A DNA stretch of 23,942 bases from Bremia lactucae (GCF_004359215.1 NC_090610.1:15878611-15902552); one strand, 5' to 3'; positions 9,417 to 18,614 are shown, numbered from the stretch's first letter. Notes: generated by a model not told the origin, from the sequence alone. Program-made: numbers and translations.

Positions 9417-9790
9417 TCATTTGATGTTAGTATCTGTTCCTACTGTCGACGGTAAACTTACCGAAACATGTAGGGACGAATATGGGCAGTAGTAATAAAT
9501 ATGTCGGCCCGTTTTGTGTACTATACCGCCAAGGCAATGCGTACACGATCTAGCTGCATCGTAGGATGCGTACGCATCACACGTTTCATGTCGGGCGTCT
9601 CCGCCCGTACCATCAGTACGAAGTTTCTTCTGGTTCCATATTAAACCGTCACGGTCTAGGGCATCCGCCAAAACCTGATGGTCCCGAGCAACAGCCTGAT
9701 GGTCCCGAGCAGAAGCCTAATGGTCTCGGGTCAAAGTCTGGTCCTTATGAACCTGAAATTTATTCTTTCCTCCAAGAAGTGATCTTTTGA
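9417..9790 (+). pseudogene. gypsy A2 GPY/F module and short repeat-bearing linker
   Basis: Reads KYVGPFCVLYRQGNAYTI, a stop, then LHRRMRTHHTFHVGRLRPYH (about 9500-9620). Beyond it the frame gives a Pro/Asp/Gly linker with a three-fold PDGPEQ-like repeat and ends at 9790. No chromodomain is found downstream on the + strand, unlike A1. It is either deleted or worn away. Confidence 0.75.
9674..9736. repeat. Three 21-bp tandem repeats in the A2 linker
   Basis: Units at 9674-9694, 9695-9715 and 9716-9736 each start CCTRATGGTC. They encode PDGPEQQ, PDGPEQK and PNGLGSK. Each unit is a multiple of 3, so the frame is kept. Confidence 0.9.
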
Positions 9791-10622
9791 CGAGATGTCA
9801 CCACTTGTTTGAAGGGACTGATGTATCCTTTCGTTCGCAAGTTGATCAACAGCAACATGCACGCAGTTTTTCAACTCTTCGCGGGAAGCACGGTAGACCA
9901 TCATCACTAAGTCACGACGACGGGAGTGCTCGTGATCGGTGTCCTCCCGTAAAAAATGACGACATTATCCAAGTCACGATATTGACTCGGGTAAAGGGCA
10001 ACCAAGGCTTCTTTACGGGAGTAAACTGCAAAACATTGCGGTCCCTCTCCCCTTGGCTCATGTTAACGTTAACGCTAACATTACTCTCGGAGTGATATTT
10101 AGAATTACTCCTCCCTGGTGATGCATACTAGCTTCACCAGTAGCATGCTTACCGAAGTGATTTTTACGATCACTTCGTCCTGGTGATGCATACTGAAATC
10201 ACCAAAGTCATCGTCGTCCATGGAGTCATCACAAGATGACTCCGTACAAACAGGGTCAGACGAAGTGTAAAACAACTTCGTCATCACCTCTTTGGTTGTC
10301 ACGTTAGAACCCGTAGGTTTAACGGACGTGGCCCCGGTTGGTCCGGAGGCCTTAAGTGATGCCTCCGGTCGGGCGATGACGCTAACTCGGCCCAGTCACC
10401 TACAATGGGAATAGCAGGTGACATGTCACTGCCACCTGCAATGGGAGTAGCAAGTGACATATACCAGTCACCTCTAATTTGAGTAGGAGGTGACGTTTCC
10501 CCAAGAATAGATGCATTAGCATCTACTGAAACATTTGCATAACCAGCAGCTGCACTGATCCGTGCACCTGCCAGCTTTGCGACCTTGCAAGCTACGCGCA
10601 CGGGTTTCGACATCATGCGCAA
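9735..10622 (-). pseudogene. Antisense gene of gypsy A2, diverged copy
   Basis: Starts at ATG 10622, 154 bp inside the 3' LTR, in the same place as the A1 antisense gene. The N-terminal part is Ala-rich (LAGARISAAAGYANVSVDAN); an acidic segment follows (SSCDDSMDDDDFGDF, about 10215). Near 10025 it reads LQFTPVKKPWLPF, matching HLSPEKKPWLLTE of A1. From about 9955 to 9735 an open stretch includes HEHSRRRDLVMMVYRASREE and LANERIHQSLQ, which matches the A1 coil start (HFL... EHERGKRRSLEQMV). The DNA differs widely from A1, yet the protein pattern survives. Frames are broken at about 10300, 10105 and 9960. Confidence 0.5.
10222..10243. repeat. Perfect 9-bp hairpin in the A2 antisense gene
   Basis: GGAGTCATC (10222-10230) pairs with 10235-10243 around ACAA. 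Neighbours of the same kind: 10259-10266/10275-10282 and 10343-10350/10361-10368. None is the counterpart of an A1 hairpin by sequence, so tiling persists where sequence has diverged. Confidence 0.9.
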
Positions 10623-10760
10623 ACGAATTGGTTTTGAACAAAATCAATAATGCAATAAAATTAAAGTTTTAAAATAGGAAACCAATGATGCAAAAAATAC
10701 AGGGAAATACAAATTTGTATTTCTCTGTCACTCCACATCAGTCACTATTGTGACTGTTGG

Positions 10761-10775
10761 CTAAGGGGATGGTAA
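10761..10775 (+). other. Polypurine tract of gypsy A2
   Basis: CTAAGGGGATGGTAA lies directly before the 3' LTR. It shares AAGGGG and the closing GGTAA with the tract at 3082-3095. Confidence 0.7.
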
Positions 10776-11266
10776 TGAAACAAGGTATCCCATTACATAA
10801 AAATATTATTTCCTATAAAAGGAATAATAAATATTATTTCCTACGAGAGGTACAAAATTATTATATTGGTTAATTTTGACTTAAATAGTCCCATGTTACC
10901 AAATTTAAAAACTTTTGATGCAATAAGACATCAGGTCTATTGCTTGGTTGATTTAAGATTGAATCAACCCGCCAGTCGTTACAAGACACGATTGTGCGCA
11001 AAAAGGCGCCATACATAGTTAGCTGCTAATAAAAAAAAGTCAGTAGTGGATAGAAGATCGTTACCTAGGAAAATAATATTAATGTTGTCTTAGTTTTTTC
11101 TAATCTAAAGCCTTATAATTAATCTTTGGTAGCTAAGACTTCCTAGCTACTTAGACCCTTGCTATATACGTCGTTTACGTGAAGTAGCCGAGGCGACCAA
11201 CTGCACTGTAATCAGTGTAGATTGACTAGTACGATTATCAGTACTAGCAAAGGGTGCCCCGTTACA
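10776..11266 (+). repeat. 3' LTR of gypsy A2
   Basis: Starts TGAAACAAGG and ends GCCCCGTTACA; 491 bp. Same orientation as 3751-4259 and alignable along its length, with many substitutions and small indels. No coding potential. Confidence 0.8.
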
Positions 11267-11327
11267 TGAACTAGGCGATGAGCAATAAGTCGTAATACAA
11301 GTTACATTAAACATTCAATAAGTTGAA

Positions 11328-11447
11328 GTAATGGGGTATCTTCCGCTAGTACTGCTTCTATAATAGCCAACCTGCACTGATCACAGTTAAGGTGAGATGC
11401 CTACGAATACTTCACGTCTACGACGTGCAGGAATGTTTAAGTAGTTA
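11328..11447 (-). repeat. Inverted fragment of a family A LTR end
   Basis: Its reverse complement matches the last 120 bp of the A LTRs: GCACGTCGT ... ACGT ... AGTA, then CACCTT ... ACTGT ... ATCAGTG ... AGGTTG, then GTACTAGC, ending in CCCCATTAC. It faces the 3' LTR of A2 tail to tail with 61 bp of unassigned sequence between. Confidence 0.65.
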
Positions 11448-11450
11448 AAA

Positions 11451-12510
11451 ATTCAGACAGGCTCAAGCTAGTTCGGCATCATATCGTCCTCCAAGACGAC
11501 ACGAACTGGGAGGTCCAAACCAAACCTATGGACCTCTCTTCATGTCGAAAGCAAGAAATCTCGCTTTTCGAACAACAAGCGATTGCAAAAATGCAATCGC
11601 TGTCAAAAGTTAGGACATTACGCTCATGAGTGTAGTACTCCACACCCAGTGCCGAGAGGTACTGAACGCAATTGTGGACCGAATGCCAAAAAGGGCAACG
11701 GTCGCGGGTCCGACGTTGTTGCGAAATATCAACAACGAGGCGAGCCACCAAAAAACGGTCGGGGTCAGTAGGGGCGCAACGCCCTACTAATCCAGCAACC
11801 TCAAGAGAATTTGCAAATCTCTTGACGAAAGTTGCTCCAGACACACAATCATTATGTGTCTCTGCACCTGGTGATGAGGTATCTCTCATCACCTTAAAAT
11901 TAAAAGTAACGAATGATTTGTCACTCAGGGCCCTAGTGGACCGTGGGGCGTCGAAAAACTTTATTCGTCGCCAGTCGCTAGAACGTCGTAGGCTCAAATA
12001 TGTTGAGCGCGACATCCCTCCAACGAGGATGACGGTGCGTCTAGCGACAGGCGCATCGATAAGAGTAATGAAACGCGTAGTGAAATTTCACTACACGTTA
12101 AAAGATTTACAGTACGATGATGATTTCATCGTACTGGATTTGGATGACAAATTTGATGTCATCCTCGGTTTACCTTGGCTTAGAAAATATGAGCCAAGAA
12201 TTAGCTGGCATCGATCCGTAAAGATGCCTGCCACTTATTCACAGATGGCCACCTGATGAACGTCTTGGAGCGTCCACAAGCGTGTGGATGTACTTCGAGT
12301 GAGTGTGATGGCCTCACTTGTGGTACGGTCGTTAGTACGACTGCACAAGATCACAGTGTGATTACCAATCACCCTGTGGAGTCATCTGCCGGCGGCTGTG
12401 CGAATGCACAGGCAGCGCCGAAGGTCCACCATTCGAATAAGTCGAGTGGATTGAGACATGAATGTACGCCTAGCGGGCGACATTCAAGGAATATACCGGT
12501 TGTTTAAAAG
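11451..12510 (+). pseudogene. gypsy family A gag end, protease and linker (copy A4)
   Basis: The best preserved gag/protease piece in the window. A gag tail (SSASYRPPRRHELGGP, about 11475-11520) leads to a complete CX2CX4HX4C zinc knuckle, CNRCQKLGHYAHEC (11592-11633), which binds element RNA. An open frame from 11672 to 12256 holds the aspartic protease: the active site is DRGAS (Asp codon 11939-11941) in place of DSGAS, then MTVRLATGAS, FIVLDLDDKFDVILGLPWLR and a closing ISWH. The next frame (12256-12507) gives the Cys-rich linker. RT is missing because the sequence passes into a Copia element near 12510. Confidence 0.8.
12077..12094. repeat. Perfect 18-bp palindrome in A4 protease
   Basis: GTAGTGAAATTTCACTAC reads the same on both strands with no loop. 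The matching place in A2 (about 5769-5796) has different bases but still folds with shorter arms (ACGTGT/ACACGT). Confidence 0.9.
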
Positions 12511-13413
12511 GGACAACACGATGATCCTACATTTGCGCTACCTGGACTTAGATTTAATATGTAAGTAGCGTACTGCACCGCGTCACCCCAAAAAAAAGCA
12601 ACGGTAAACCGCTCGCAAACATCATCGAGCCATATTGAGCACTGTCCCGTGCATCCTTTGCCTTCCCATCGGACGCTTCATTGCCCGCTTCGATTACTTG
12701 TCTGGTCACCCCAATCGACTTGCAAAATATGTCCACGTTCCGGTTTTCACCACCGCCGTCCGTTCTGAATATGTTCACTTTGCAATTAAACTTGCGCTCG
12801 AAAAAAAAACAGTAAGTGCTCGAACATCTTCGCAGCCAAGTCCTTCTTTCGCGCAACAAAAAATCTGCAGTAATTAGACGCGTGGTCGACAAAGTTGACT
12901 ATATACCGTTTGTCGCATCTGTCGGTGGGTGTCATAGGACATTTGAGGTCGCTGAAGATGACGCTGCCGATCTGATCAATTGGGAAATGCGTGTCGCTAT
13001 CTTTCTCGACTGATTACCTTGAGCACAGGTAATACAACCTGGTCGCTTCCTGTCGGCCAGCTCAATACTAGAGCCTTCACTGTCCGCTATCTTCTCAACC
13101 GTGTCATACATAAAATGACTCAAGCGTTTGCGCAATTCCAAAGCTTGCAGTTCACCGAAACTCCAGTTTTACTTACAGAGACTGCATCGAGTAGGGCCGC
13201 ATAAACTACCTCGTTCATTTTCGGCGCAGCCTCTTCACTATGTGTACACACAATCAGTACGTTGTTCTCCTTTTCATCCTCAAACATTCGTACTCCATTA
13301 CAAGTGCTCTTCAATAGCGGCGTCCAACTTCGTTGCTTAAAACAACTCCTTCTTCTCGAGTTGACAATCAGATAGCAGGTTGTGAGTGAGATCTTTTGTA
13401 TAAAAGACATCAC
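12510..13413 (-). pseudogene. Copia pre-integrase and integrase core, truncated
   Basis: The pre-integrase zinc region is seen as LSHFMYDTVEKIADSEGS and GCITCAQG (13141-13030); the two Cys are present but the first His is lost. The first catalytic Asp is in FSDLK (about 12955), the second in FRTDGGGE (about 12765). The catalytic Glu region is damaged (SDGKAKD where NGKAER is expected). Past LPLLFF a frameshift leads to DAVQYATYILN (about 12580-12550), the last piece recognised. The stretch 13120-13413 upstream is the loosely conserved protease-integrase spacer. Confidence 0.75.
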
Positions 13414-13780
13414 TCAATGTAACCGTGTGCATACCACGCAACGTGACTTGACCACCTTCGTGACCTTGATAGTTTGACCATCAGTAACATTATATTCGTC
13501 GAAGCAATCGACCGCATAAACAAGCAATTTTTCGTACATAACCAGATGCCGGCTGGCGCCACTATCGAGAATCCAGGTCTGGTCCCCACCGCTTAGGTCG
13601 GTACCAATACGAAGAGCAAATGACACCTTTTTTTCACCAGTTCTATTATTGCCCTCTCTCTTCGTATAGCCGAGATGGTTACACCGTTAGCATCGGAGTC
13701 CACCGCTAGGCGCCAAAACATCCGCCGTAACATTATCACCACGTGAGTTATTACGGCCAGAAGTGGATTGTCACCCTCCA
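13414..13780 (-). pseudogene. Copia zinc knuckle and protease
   Basis: A degraded zinc knuckle (RC-stop-RCNHLGYTKRE, about 13700-13665) is followed by an open frame from 13626 to 13414. It holds the aspartic protease active site in intact form, WILDSGASRHLV, at about 13575-13540, and ends with KSRCVVCTRLH. This would process the Copia polyprotein. Confidence 0.8.
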
Positions 13781-13789
13781 CTCACCACA

Positions 13790-14700
13790 TGTGCGCTTGC
13801 TTCCTATTCAAACGTACTGGCGAAGTCCGCCATCTCCCACGCTTGCTTCAAATGATCAGTCCAACGACGGTCAAGCTGCGTTTGCATGGCTCGTTTAACC
13901 TCTGGCGTTACACCTTCGCAAATGTACTGGAGCAAAAATCGATCTGGACAGTTCGCCAAGCTTTCCACGGCGACCAGGTACTGGTACTGCTCCGTCCAAG
14001 ACCGATCGTTCTGTTTTCGAGTTCGCATCAATCGTGTGGCTTGTTCCACAGTGATTTCACTGTCGTGTACCTAAACTGTTCACGAGATGCTCAATCGTGG
14101 GCATTTCCGACCCCCAAATCCCTTTCATCTTGTCGAAATGCTTTCTCGCAATACCTTCGAGATACCGATTGAGAGTGCGCATCTTATATTTCTCTGGCCA
14201 CTCACCCCCGCTGAGGAGCTCGTCCAAGAGCTGCTACCCCCAGACCTTAAACCCGGCTCCAAGCCCTCTGTACTCCTCCTTTCCACTAAAGCGATCAATA
14301 AGTAGCTTCATATCTTTAACGGTCGGCACCTTGTTCTCAAAGTCATGTGGCAGGTAGACGTGCTGCCCAGGCAGCATGTTTCCTTGCGGCGTAGGCTGAA
14401 CCTTGGAAAAAAAATTGTTGTTGCTGCTGCGCTAGAGGCTGCGGCATCGCAAAAGGCGTTTGCATACCATCGCTTCATCAGCGAGTCGGCTCTGTTCCTG
14501 TGCCGTTTGGCCTTCACGCATTGGCTAAAGACGCTTGAATTTGCTCCCCATACGGGTATCCGGGTCTGCGGGAGGCTACTGGTCCTCTCTACGCGTTCCC
14601 GCGCCAATTCGCCCATCAGATTCCTAATGAGTCCCTCAAGTCAATCTATACGATCTGTATCATGCTCAAAGGCCCCGGAATTTCTCGTTTGAGCGATTCC
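13790..14700 (-). pseudogene. Copia gag
   Basis: Copia-type gag (UBN2-like). The front part, in shifted frames, includes MLPGQHVYLPHDFE (about 14375) and KLLIDRFSGKEEYRGLG (about 14300-14250). A continuous stretch from 14049 to 13804 has WTEQYQYLVAVESLANCP, a conserved block of this family, then QYICEGVTPEVKRAMQTQLD. At least three frame changes are present. The true start codon is not clear. Confidence 0.7.
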
Positions 14701-15040
14701 CGCGCTCTTACTTGCCGTCTCATCGACCACATCTGGGCGAGTGACAAGTGGAGCTGCAGGGGTTTTCCAAGAAACTTGGGCTCATAACCTATTGCTTTTG
14801 GCGCTTGGTTGGTAGAAGCTAAATGATAAACTAAATTTATTGAAGCTTATCAGCCTAGCCAACTCTTCTGTCCGTTACCATCGATCGCTTCCTGATAAGT
14901 CCTTAGAGTCGCTTTCCTTCTTCCAAGTTCGCTTCGCCTTCTTCACAGATCGCTCCGACTTCTCAGAGGATCGTGACCTTTCAACATGGTACAGAAAAGC
15001 GGGTGCCTTCGCGTGCAAACTATGTAGTAGAAAGTTGGGG
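14700..15040 (-). other. Possible Copia leader and LTR remnant
   Basis: Upstream of Copia gag the minus strand carries GGTTATGAGCCC (about 14793-14782), a plausible primer-binding site. Upstream of that it has CTTCAATAAATTT with an AATAAA signal (about 14842-14837). A minus-strand reading to 15324 ends in a Ser/Lys-rich peptide (SEKSERSVKKAKRTWKK) of unknown meaning. No second LTR copy is in the window, so the limits cannot be checked. Confidence 0.3.
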
Positions 15041-15500
15041 TACCACCCTGGCGCAGTGGTCAAGGACCGACATGTCGACAGTGGCCGAATAGTTAAGCAC
15101 TGGAACTGGGACCAGGAGGTACGTGGAAATCGATACCCGCAGAGGGTGGTACGATCACACATCGCCGGAGATAGGCTAATAAGCAGCGAGTAACCATCCA
15201 ATGGATGGCCGCTCTGCCAACTCGCACCGAAGGTGTGTGATAGTTGGGTGGGAGGAGGGTCTGCAGCCGAAATTCCCCATTGTGTAATGTGTGATGCGGG
15301 GTTCCAATAAGGGAACTTCGTCAAAATTGAATCTCAAGGACCGACATGTCGACCTCAAAGTCACGGGTTCAACCCCAGCTCCAATCCAAAACAGCAAATG
15401 TAGCAGACTTTCCGATACCCTTGGGACCCCTGGAATCGTTGAGCCCCTACGGCTAGAATTAAAAATTAGAATTAAAACGGAAAGAAAAATCAGACTAAAA
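15040..15500 (+). mobile_element. tRNA-headed SINE-like sequence, split by an insertion
   Basis: An A-box-like TGGCGCAGTGGTCAAGG (15050-15066) and a B-box-like GGGTTCAACCCC (15365-15376) are the two halves of a Pol III promoter. They are separated by 254 bp plus a duplicated 20-bp target. Removing the insert and one target copy brings them about 43 bp apart, the spacing of a tRNA gene. The body runs on to about 15500 with an A-rich end (AATTAAAAATTAGAATTAAAA). Outer limits and outer target duplication were not found. Confidence 0.55.
15080..15333 (+). mobile_element. Nested SINE-like insertion with 20-bp target duplication
   Basis: A 20-bp sequence (TCAAGGACCGACATG...) occurs exactly at 15060-15079 and 15334-15353, flanking this 254-bp insert. 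The insert itself begins with a tRNA-like head: A-box-like TGGCCGAATAGTTAAG (15082-15097) and a weak B-box-like AAATCGATACCC about 45 bp later. It ends CAAAATTGAATC. A target duplication of this length points to LINE-type retroposition and not to an LTR or cut-and-paste element. Confidence 0.65.
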
Positions 15501-15537
15501 AGTATGAGTTGTAGAATATCTCAGCCAAAGCCGAGTA

Positions 15538-15875
15538 TGTAACGGGGCACTACGACTTGTAATGTTTCAGTACAAGTCTACTTCGCACTAATTCAGTTGC
15601 GAGTGGTCCTTTACGTTATTTCACGTACACTAGTACGTGCAGAGGAAGACTTCTCTTAAGGTAACTAGCTTAAGAGAGTAAAATGAAAACTGTATTAATA
15701 TAATTAAGTGTCTCTTTTTCTATCTTTGTAAATGCTAACTTAATTATAATCTAATACTAAACATGTTATTGAATTCTTATCTGTAACTCTCTCTTTGATT
15801 ACTCCTACAGCTGATTAGTCTGCGGAATAAATAGATATAATGGTCTATACCTATTTATGGAGGCCGAATCGGGGA
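15538..15875 (-). repeat. LTR fragment next to copy A5
   Basis: The + strand opens TGTAACGGGGCAC, the reverse complement of a family A LTR end. The remainder is AT-rich with no gene and carries hairpins such as 15652-15660/15669-15677 (9 bp). It joins the A5 antisense gene near 15876, where the first 85 or so codons known from A1 are missing. The join is therefore a rearrangement, not the original LTR border. Confidence 0.5.
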
Positions 15876-16573
15876 GAATGGAACAGTCGCCTGATAGACG
15901 TCAGGCGGCTGAGTATGAGCCTTCGAATGAGAGGGCTCATTCTGATAGACGAGTGAATAGTCTATTTGGATCCGACGATGAGGATGATCCCTCATCGCCC
16001 GTACGATCTCCCATACGGTCACCTGCACGTGTTTCTGTGCAAGGTGATGACGATGGCGTAAGCCATCGTAAGAAAAGTTCTTGGGGTACCCCTGCTTTAG
16101 TGGGTACCACTCAGGGGAGTGAAGACAATAAAATGTCCCATCTCACCCCTGAAAAGAAGCCGTGGCTTTTGACGGAACGGCTTATCAATAGCTTGTCTGG
16201 TGAAACTACTCCTCACAATAAATTTCCTTCATTTATTGCGACAAAGCTACATGGCCTTGATCCCAGCACGAAGACCTTTCGCGCTGAGAAAGATTTCTAT
16301 CTCGATGCTTCCTTAAGCATCGATGGTTTAGTGGCAATAATAAACGAGATAAAGTCTCGTTTATGCAAGCCTGGAGCGCGTTCATTCGCTATGTCAAAGA
16401 CATTGGACGCGAAGCCTGGCTTCAAAAACTTAACGCGAATCGCGTTAAGTTCGAGAAACGAACTCCAACCGGTGCAAAGTATAAATTGCATCGGTTGTCA
16501 CGCGAGGCTGGGCTTCCATGCCTCGCGTGGGGTGATCCCTGTCCGTGTTGTGTTGACAACCCGAAGAGGGTAA
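15857..16573 (+). CDS. Antisense gene of family A, first reading frame (copy A5, 5'-truncated)
   Basis: 238 codons without a stop. From EQSPDRRQAAEYEPSNERAH (about 15876) on it matches the A1 antisense gene closely: SDDEDDPSSPV, PEKKPWLLTERLINS, SGETTPH and FIATKLHGLDPS. The first 6-7 residues come from the joined LTR fragment, so the ATG at 15857 is not the ancestral start. Homology suggests the true product leaves this frame near 16360 and continues in the frame that opens at 16363. Function is unknown; the acidic Ser/Pro N-terminus looks disordered. Confidence 0.55.
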   Translation: MEAESGRMEQSPDRRQAAEYEPSNERAHSDRRVNSLFGSDDEDDPSSPVRSPIRSPARVSVQGDDDGVSHRKKSSWGTPALVGTTQGSEDNKMSHLTPEKKPWLLTERLINSLSGETTPHNKFPSFIATKLHGLDPSTKTFRAEKDFYLDASLSIDGLVAIINEIKSRLCKPGARSFAMSKTLDAKPGFKNLTRIALSSRNELQPVQSINCIGCHARLGFHASRGVIPVRVVLTTRRG

Positions 16574-16932
16574 AAGGGGATGTATATTCCCTTTCTTCGC
16601 CCTGGGGAAGGGCTCGCATTTCTGTTGAGATGCGGGATACGAGTGACGTTTTGCAATCGATCTACAAGCGCCAGGGGCGCGTGTTTTCCGATGGGCCTTC
16701 TGAACCATCGGATGGGTCTCGTCGTACTGACGGACGAGGTTCTCAACGTCAGCAACCAGCTGGGAACGAGGCTCCTAGCAGTCATGTGAAGGTGGATAAC
16801 CACGCCAGCAAACAAGATAACTCGTTCGCTGCCCCTTCACATCACGGTGGTTCTGGATGCGTTCCACAAGGAAACGTTGACCACCGTGGGAGTCCACCAA
16901 AGGTTGTGGTGGAGGAGAGAAAATTAAATCCA
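16363..16932 (+). CDS. Antisense gene of family A, second reading frame (copy A5, 3'-truncated)
   Basis: Opens with ATG at 16363 (MQAWSAFIRYVKDIGREAWL) inside the previous frame and runs without a stop to the junction at 16932, then 114 bp more into LTR B before a chance stop at 17046. It has a basic helical block, then RRTDGRGSQRQQPAGNE, and reaches SPPKVVVEE, where A1 goes on into its coiled coil. The coil is cut off here by LTR B. The same two overlapping frames are open in A1 (2291-2120), so the shift is ancestral: a -1 frameshift, an unseen intron or a second start. Confidence 0.5.
16445..16932 (-). pseudogene. gypsy A5 chromodomain remnant, opposite the antisense gene
   Basis: The minus strand here is the end of a family A pol: the chromodomain C-terminus (VRQYDETHP) followed by MVQKAHRKTRAPGACRSIAK, open down to 16445. 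Only this tail is left, because LTR B truncates the rest at 16933. It shows that A5 carries the same pol/antisense overlap as A1. Confidence 0.65.
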
Positions 16933-17204
16933 AGAGATAAATGCGCAAGCGTTAGGGAGGCACTTAACGCTTTAAAATCGAAAAGGGAACTCCAGTTTAT
17001 TTACTTGATTAAATTTAAAAATCAAACCCTAGCTAATTTAAAATAGATTCTGGCCGCCAGATTTGTATCTTGCGGGACCACATTTGCTACCCATAATAAA
17101 TGGGATTTTAGTAATCAACCATTTTACAATAGGATAAGGGTATTTTACCCATAAAGTAAATATACCACAACAACGGTTCTCCAACCGATGTGTGCCCCAT
17201 TGCA
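16933..17204 (-). repeat. Truncated 3' terminal repeat of gypsy B
   Basis: Its minus strand starts TGCAATGGGGCACAC and matches the first 270 bp or so of the palindromic repeat at 21819-22827 (about 85% by eye), including ACTTTATGGGTAAAATACCC and AAATCCCATTTATTATGGG. It breaks off at 16933 against copy A5. Confidence 0.75.
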
Positions 17205-17216
17205 CCCTCGCCCATC
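17205..17216 (-). other. Polypurine-like tract of gypsy B
   Basis: On the minus strand GATGGGCGAGGG sits directly before TGCAATGGGG. This places the 5' end of the 3' LTR of B here and argues that the repeat has normal orientation relative to pol. Confidence 0.5.
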
Positions 17217-17303
17217 AGACTGTTGACACCGAGTGACAACATTCGCTTCGTTTCGTCTTTGAGGTTGGAACCTGTTCAGTTGTATTTTAATTTCCTTTGT
17301 CTC

Positions 17304-18614
17304 ATGAAAATCAAGCGTGAGTCACAGACTCTTAGCACCTTCCTCGACGATGAGGAAATGGTGGACTTTGAAAGTCACTCTCCATCAAAGGAGGAGGAGA
17401 AAGATCGTCGTTCTTTCACGCCTTCTCTTCCGGATGAACGTCGGCGGGCCCCGAATTCGTTCCAAGAGCGTGGTGCCGCTGATGTCTTAACTGCATTAAG
17501 CAGGACACGGGATCCTGAGTCCAACATCATTACGAATCCGCTCGATGAAGAACAAGAGCGGATAATTCTAATAGAGGAATAAGCTCGTCGTCGAGCTGCC
17601 GAGCTAGCGAAAGCTAAAGCTCATAGTGAATATAGATTCACTCCACTTAGTGCGGACGAGCGTCTCAAAGAGATAGCGGGTCATAGCTTGGCCATCTGGA
17701 TCGCTGAAGACGTAGCGAGAACGCCGAAGGAGATCGCTGCTCGCGACGCTCTTCATGAGCGATACTTTACGCCAAAGGTAGTGACGCGAAGTCAATATCT
17801 GACGCATTTACGTGATCAAGCCCGTGGGGCTTCGATGACCTCCATGAGGTAAATTCCGATTGTTTTGCTTCCAAACGAAACAAGGAGTAGAACGAAGTCT
17901 CATTTGAGAACTGCGTCCGCCGGGCCCGCCGCCTTCGTAATATTTGGAATATCAGACGAGTCTGCAGATGCGGCTGATGTTCATTTGGAACGAAATCTTC
18001 CCTTCGATTTCGCCAAGCTTAAGGTCAAAGGCCATTTACGTTCGGCATTTATGCCACAAACGAAGAAAGGTCTAGCCGATATTTCAGTGCTTCGGTTGAC
18101 CTTACAACCATAGATCAAAGCCGCACTGAGGCTATAGATCCACTTAATCCCAAGTCTAGTGGTGGGAAGCGTCGTTTGACTCGAGTTGACCCTGAGCTTG
18201 GCGCTCAGAAACCTTAAACGGCGTATGGGCGATCTTGCCGAAGAGGTATCTCAAACTCCCAAACGTTTTTAGAAGAGGGGTACCCTAACCACTTCAACAG
18301 ATACTAGTATTGGCCCCCTACGACGAAGTCGCTTTATAGGTTTCTCGAGCATCAAGCAGCGCGGAAGGAAGCCGAAATCTTGGTGGAGGCATTTGATGCT
18401 CTAAATCAGGAGGTGCAACTTCTTCGATAGGTCCTTGATCGTGTTGAGCTCCTTTGAGGCGGTTCAGAACCGTCTTTCGCTGCTGGAGCGTCAGCAGCCT
18501 CGTTTAGAGGGCCAGCTGGACATCCTGGTGAGCATGCAGCAATCTGCGGCACGACCGCCTGTCTCGGCGCAAGCGCCTTCAAGTCCACGTGGGAAGGGTC
18601 CCGATATGGCTTAA
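17304..18614 (+). CDS. Antisense gene of gypsy family B, coiled-coil C-terminus (broken)
   Basis: Starts at ATG 17304, 100 bp inside the 3' LTR, and reads against pol. Segments: acidic/basic N-terminus (FLDDEEMVDFESHSPSKEEE); a charged helix with one internal TAA (17580) followed by ARRRAAELAKAKAH; RFTPLSADERLKEIAGHSLA (about 17638) and RTPKEIAARDALHERYFTPK; a stop at 17850; then, in other frames, SRTEAIDPLNPKSSGGKRRL (about 18118-18178). The coil is at 18350-18560 (KEAEILVEAFDALNQEVQLL, then VQNRLSLLERQQPRLEGQL). It ends SPRGKGPDMA at 18614. It overlaps chromodomain, linker and the edge of GPY/F on the minus strand. The layout matches family A; sequence similarity is faint. No named family recognised. 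Confidence 0.55.

Larger units (their letters stand above)
3751..11266 (+). mobile_element. Whole, decayed Ty3/gypsy family A element (A2)
   Basis: Two direct LTRs (3751-4259 and 10776-11266) enclose gag, protease, RT, RNase H, integrase and GPY/F in the usual gypsy order on the + strand, plus a minus-strand gene between pol and the 3' LTR. Length is about 7.5 kb. All reading frames are broken and the chromodomain is gone. The LTRs differ at many sites, so the insertion is old. The 5 nt before the 5' LTR (cgaat) and after the 3' LTR (tgaac) do not match, so no target duplication is visible. Confidence 0.8.
12510..14700 (-). mobile_element. Ty1/Copia retrotransposon, 5' half only
   Basis: On the minus strand the order gag, zinc knuckle, protease, pre-integrase and integrase core is that of Copia elements. 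It stops inside integrase at about 12510; RT, RNase H and the 3' LTR are absent. It meets the + strand copy A4 there, so a deletion or an insertion with truncation joined them. The short-hairpin tiling of family A is not seen in this segment. Confidence 0.8.

Noticed and set aside
14875..15324. 149-codon minus-strand frame with a Ser/Lys-rich end
   Set aside because: It crosses the nested retroposon and the suspected Copia leader, so it is composite; no protein family recognised.
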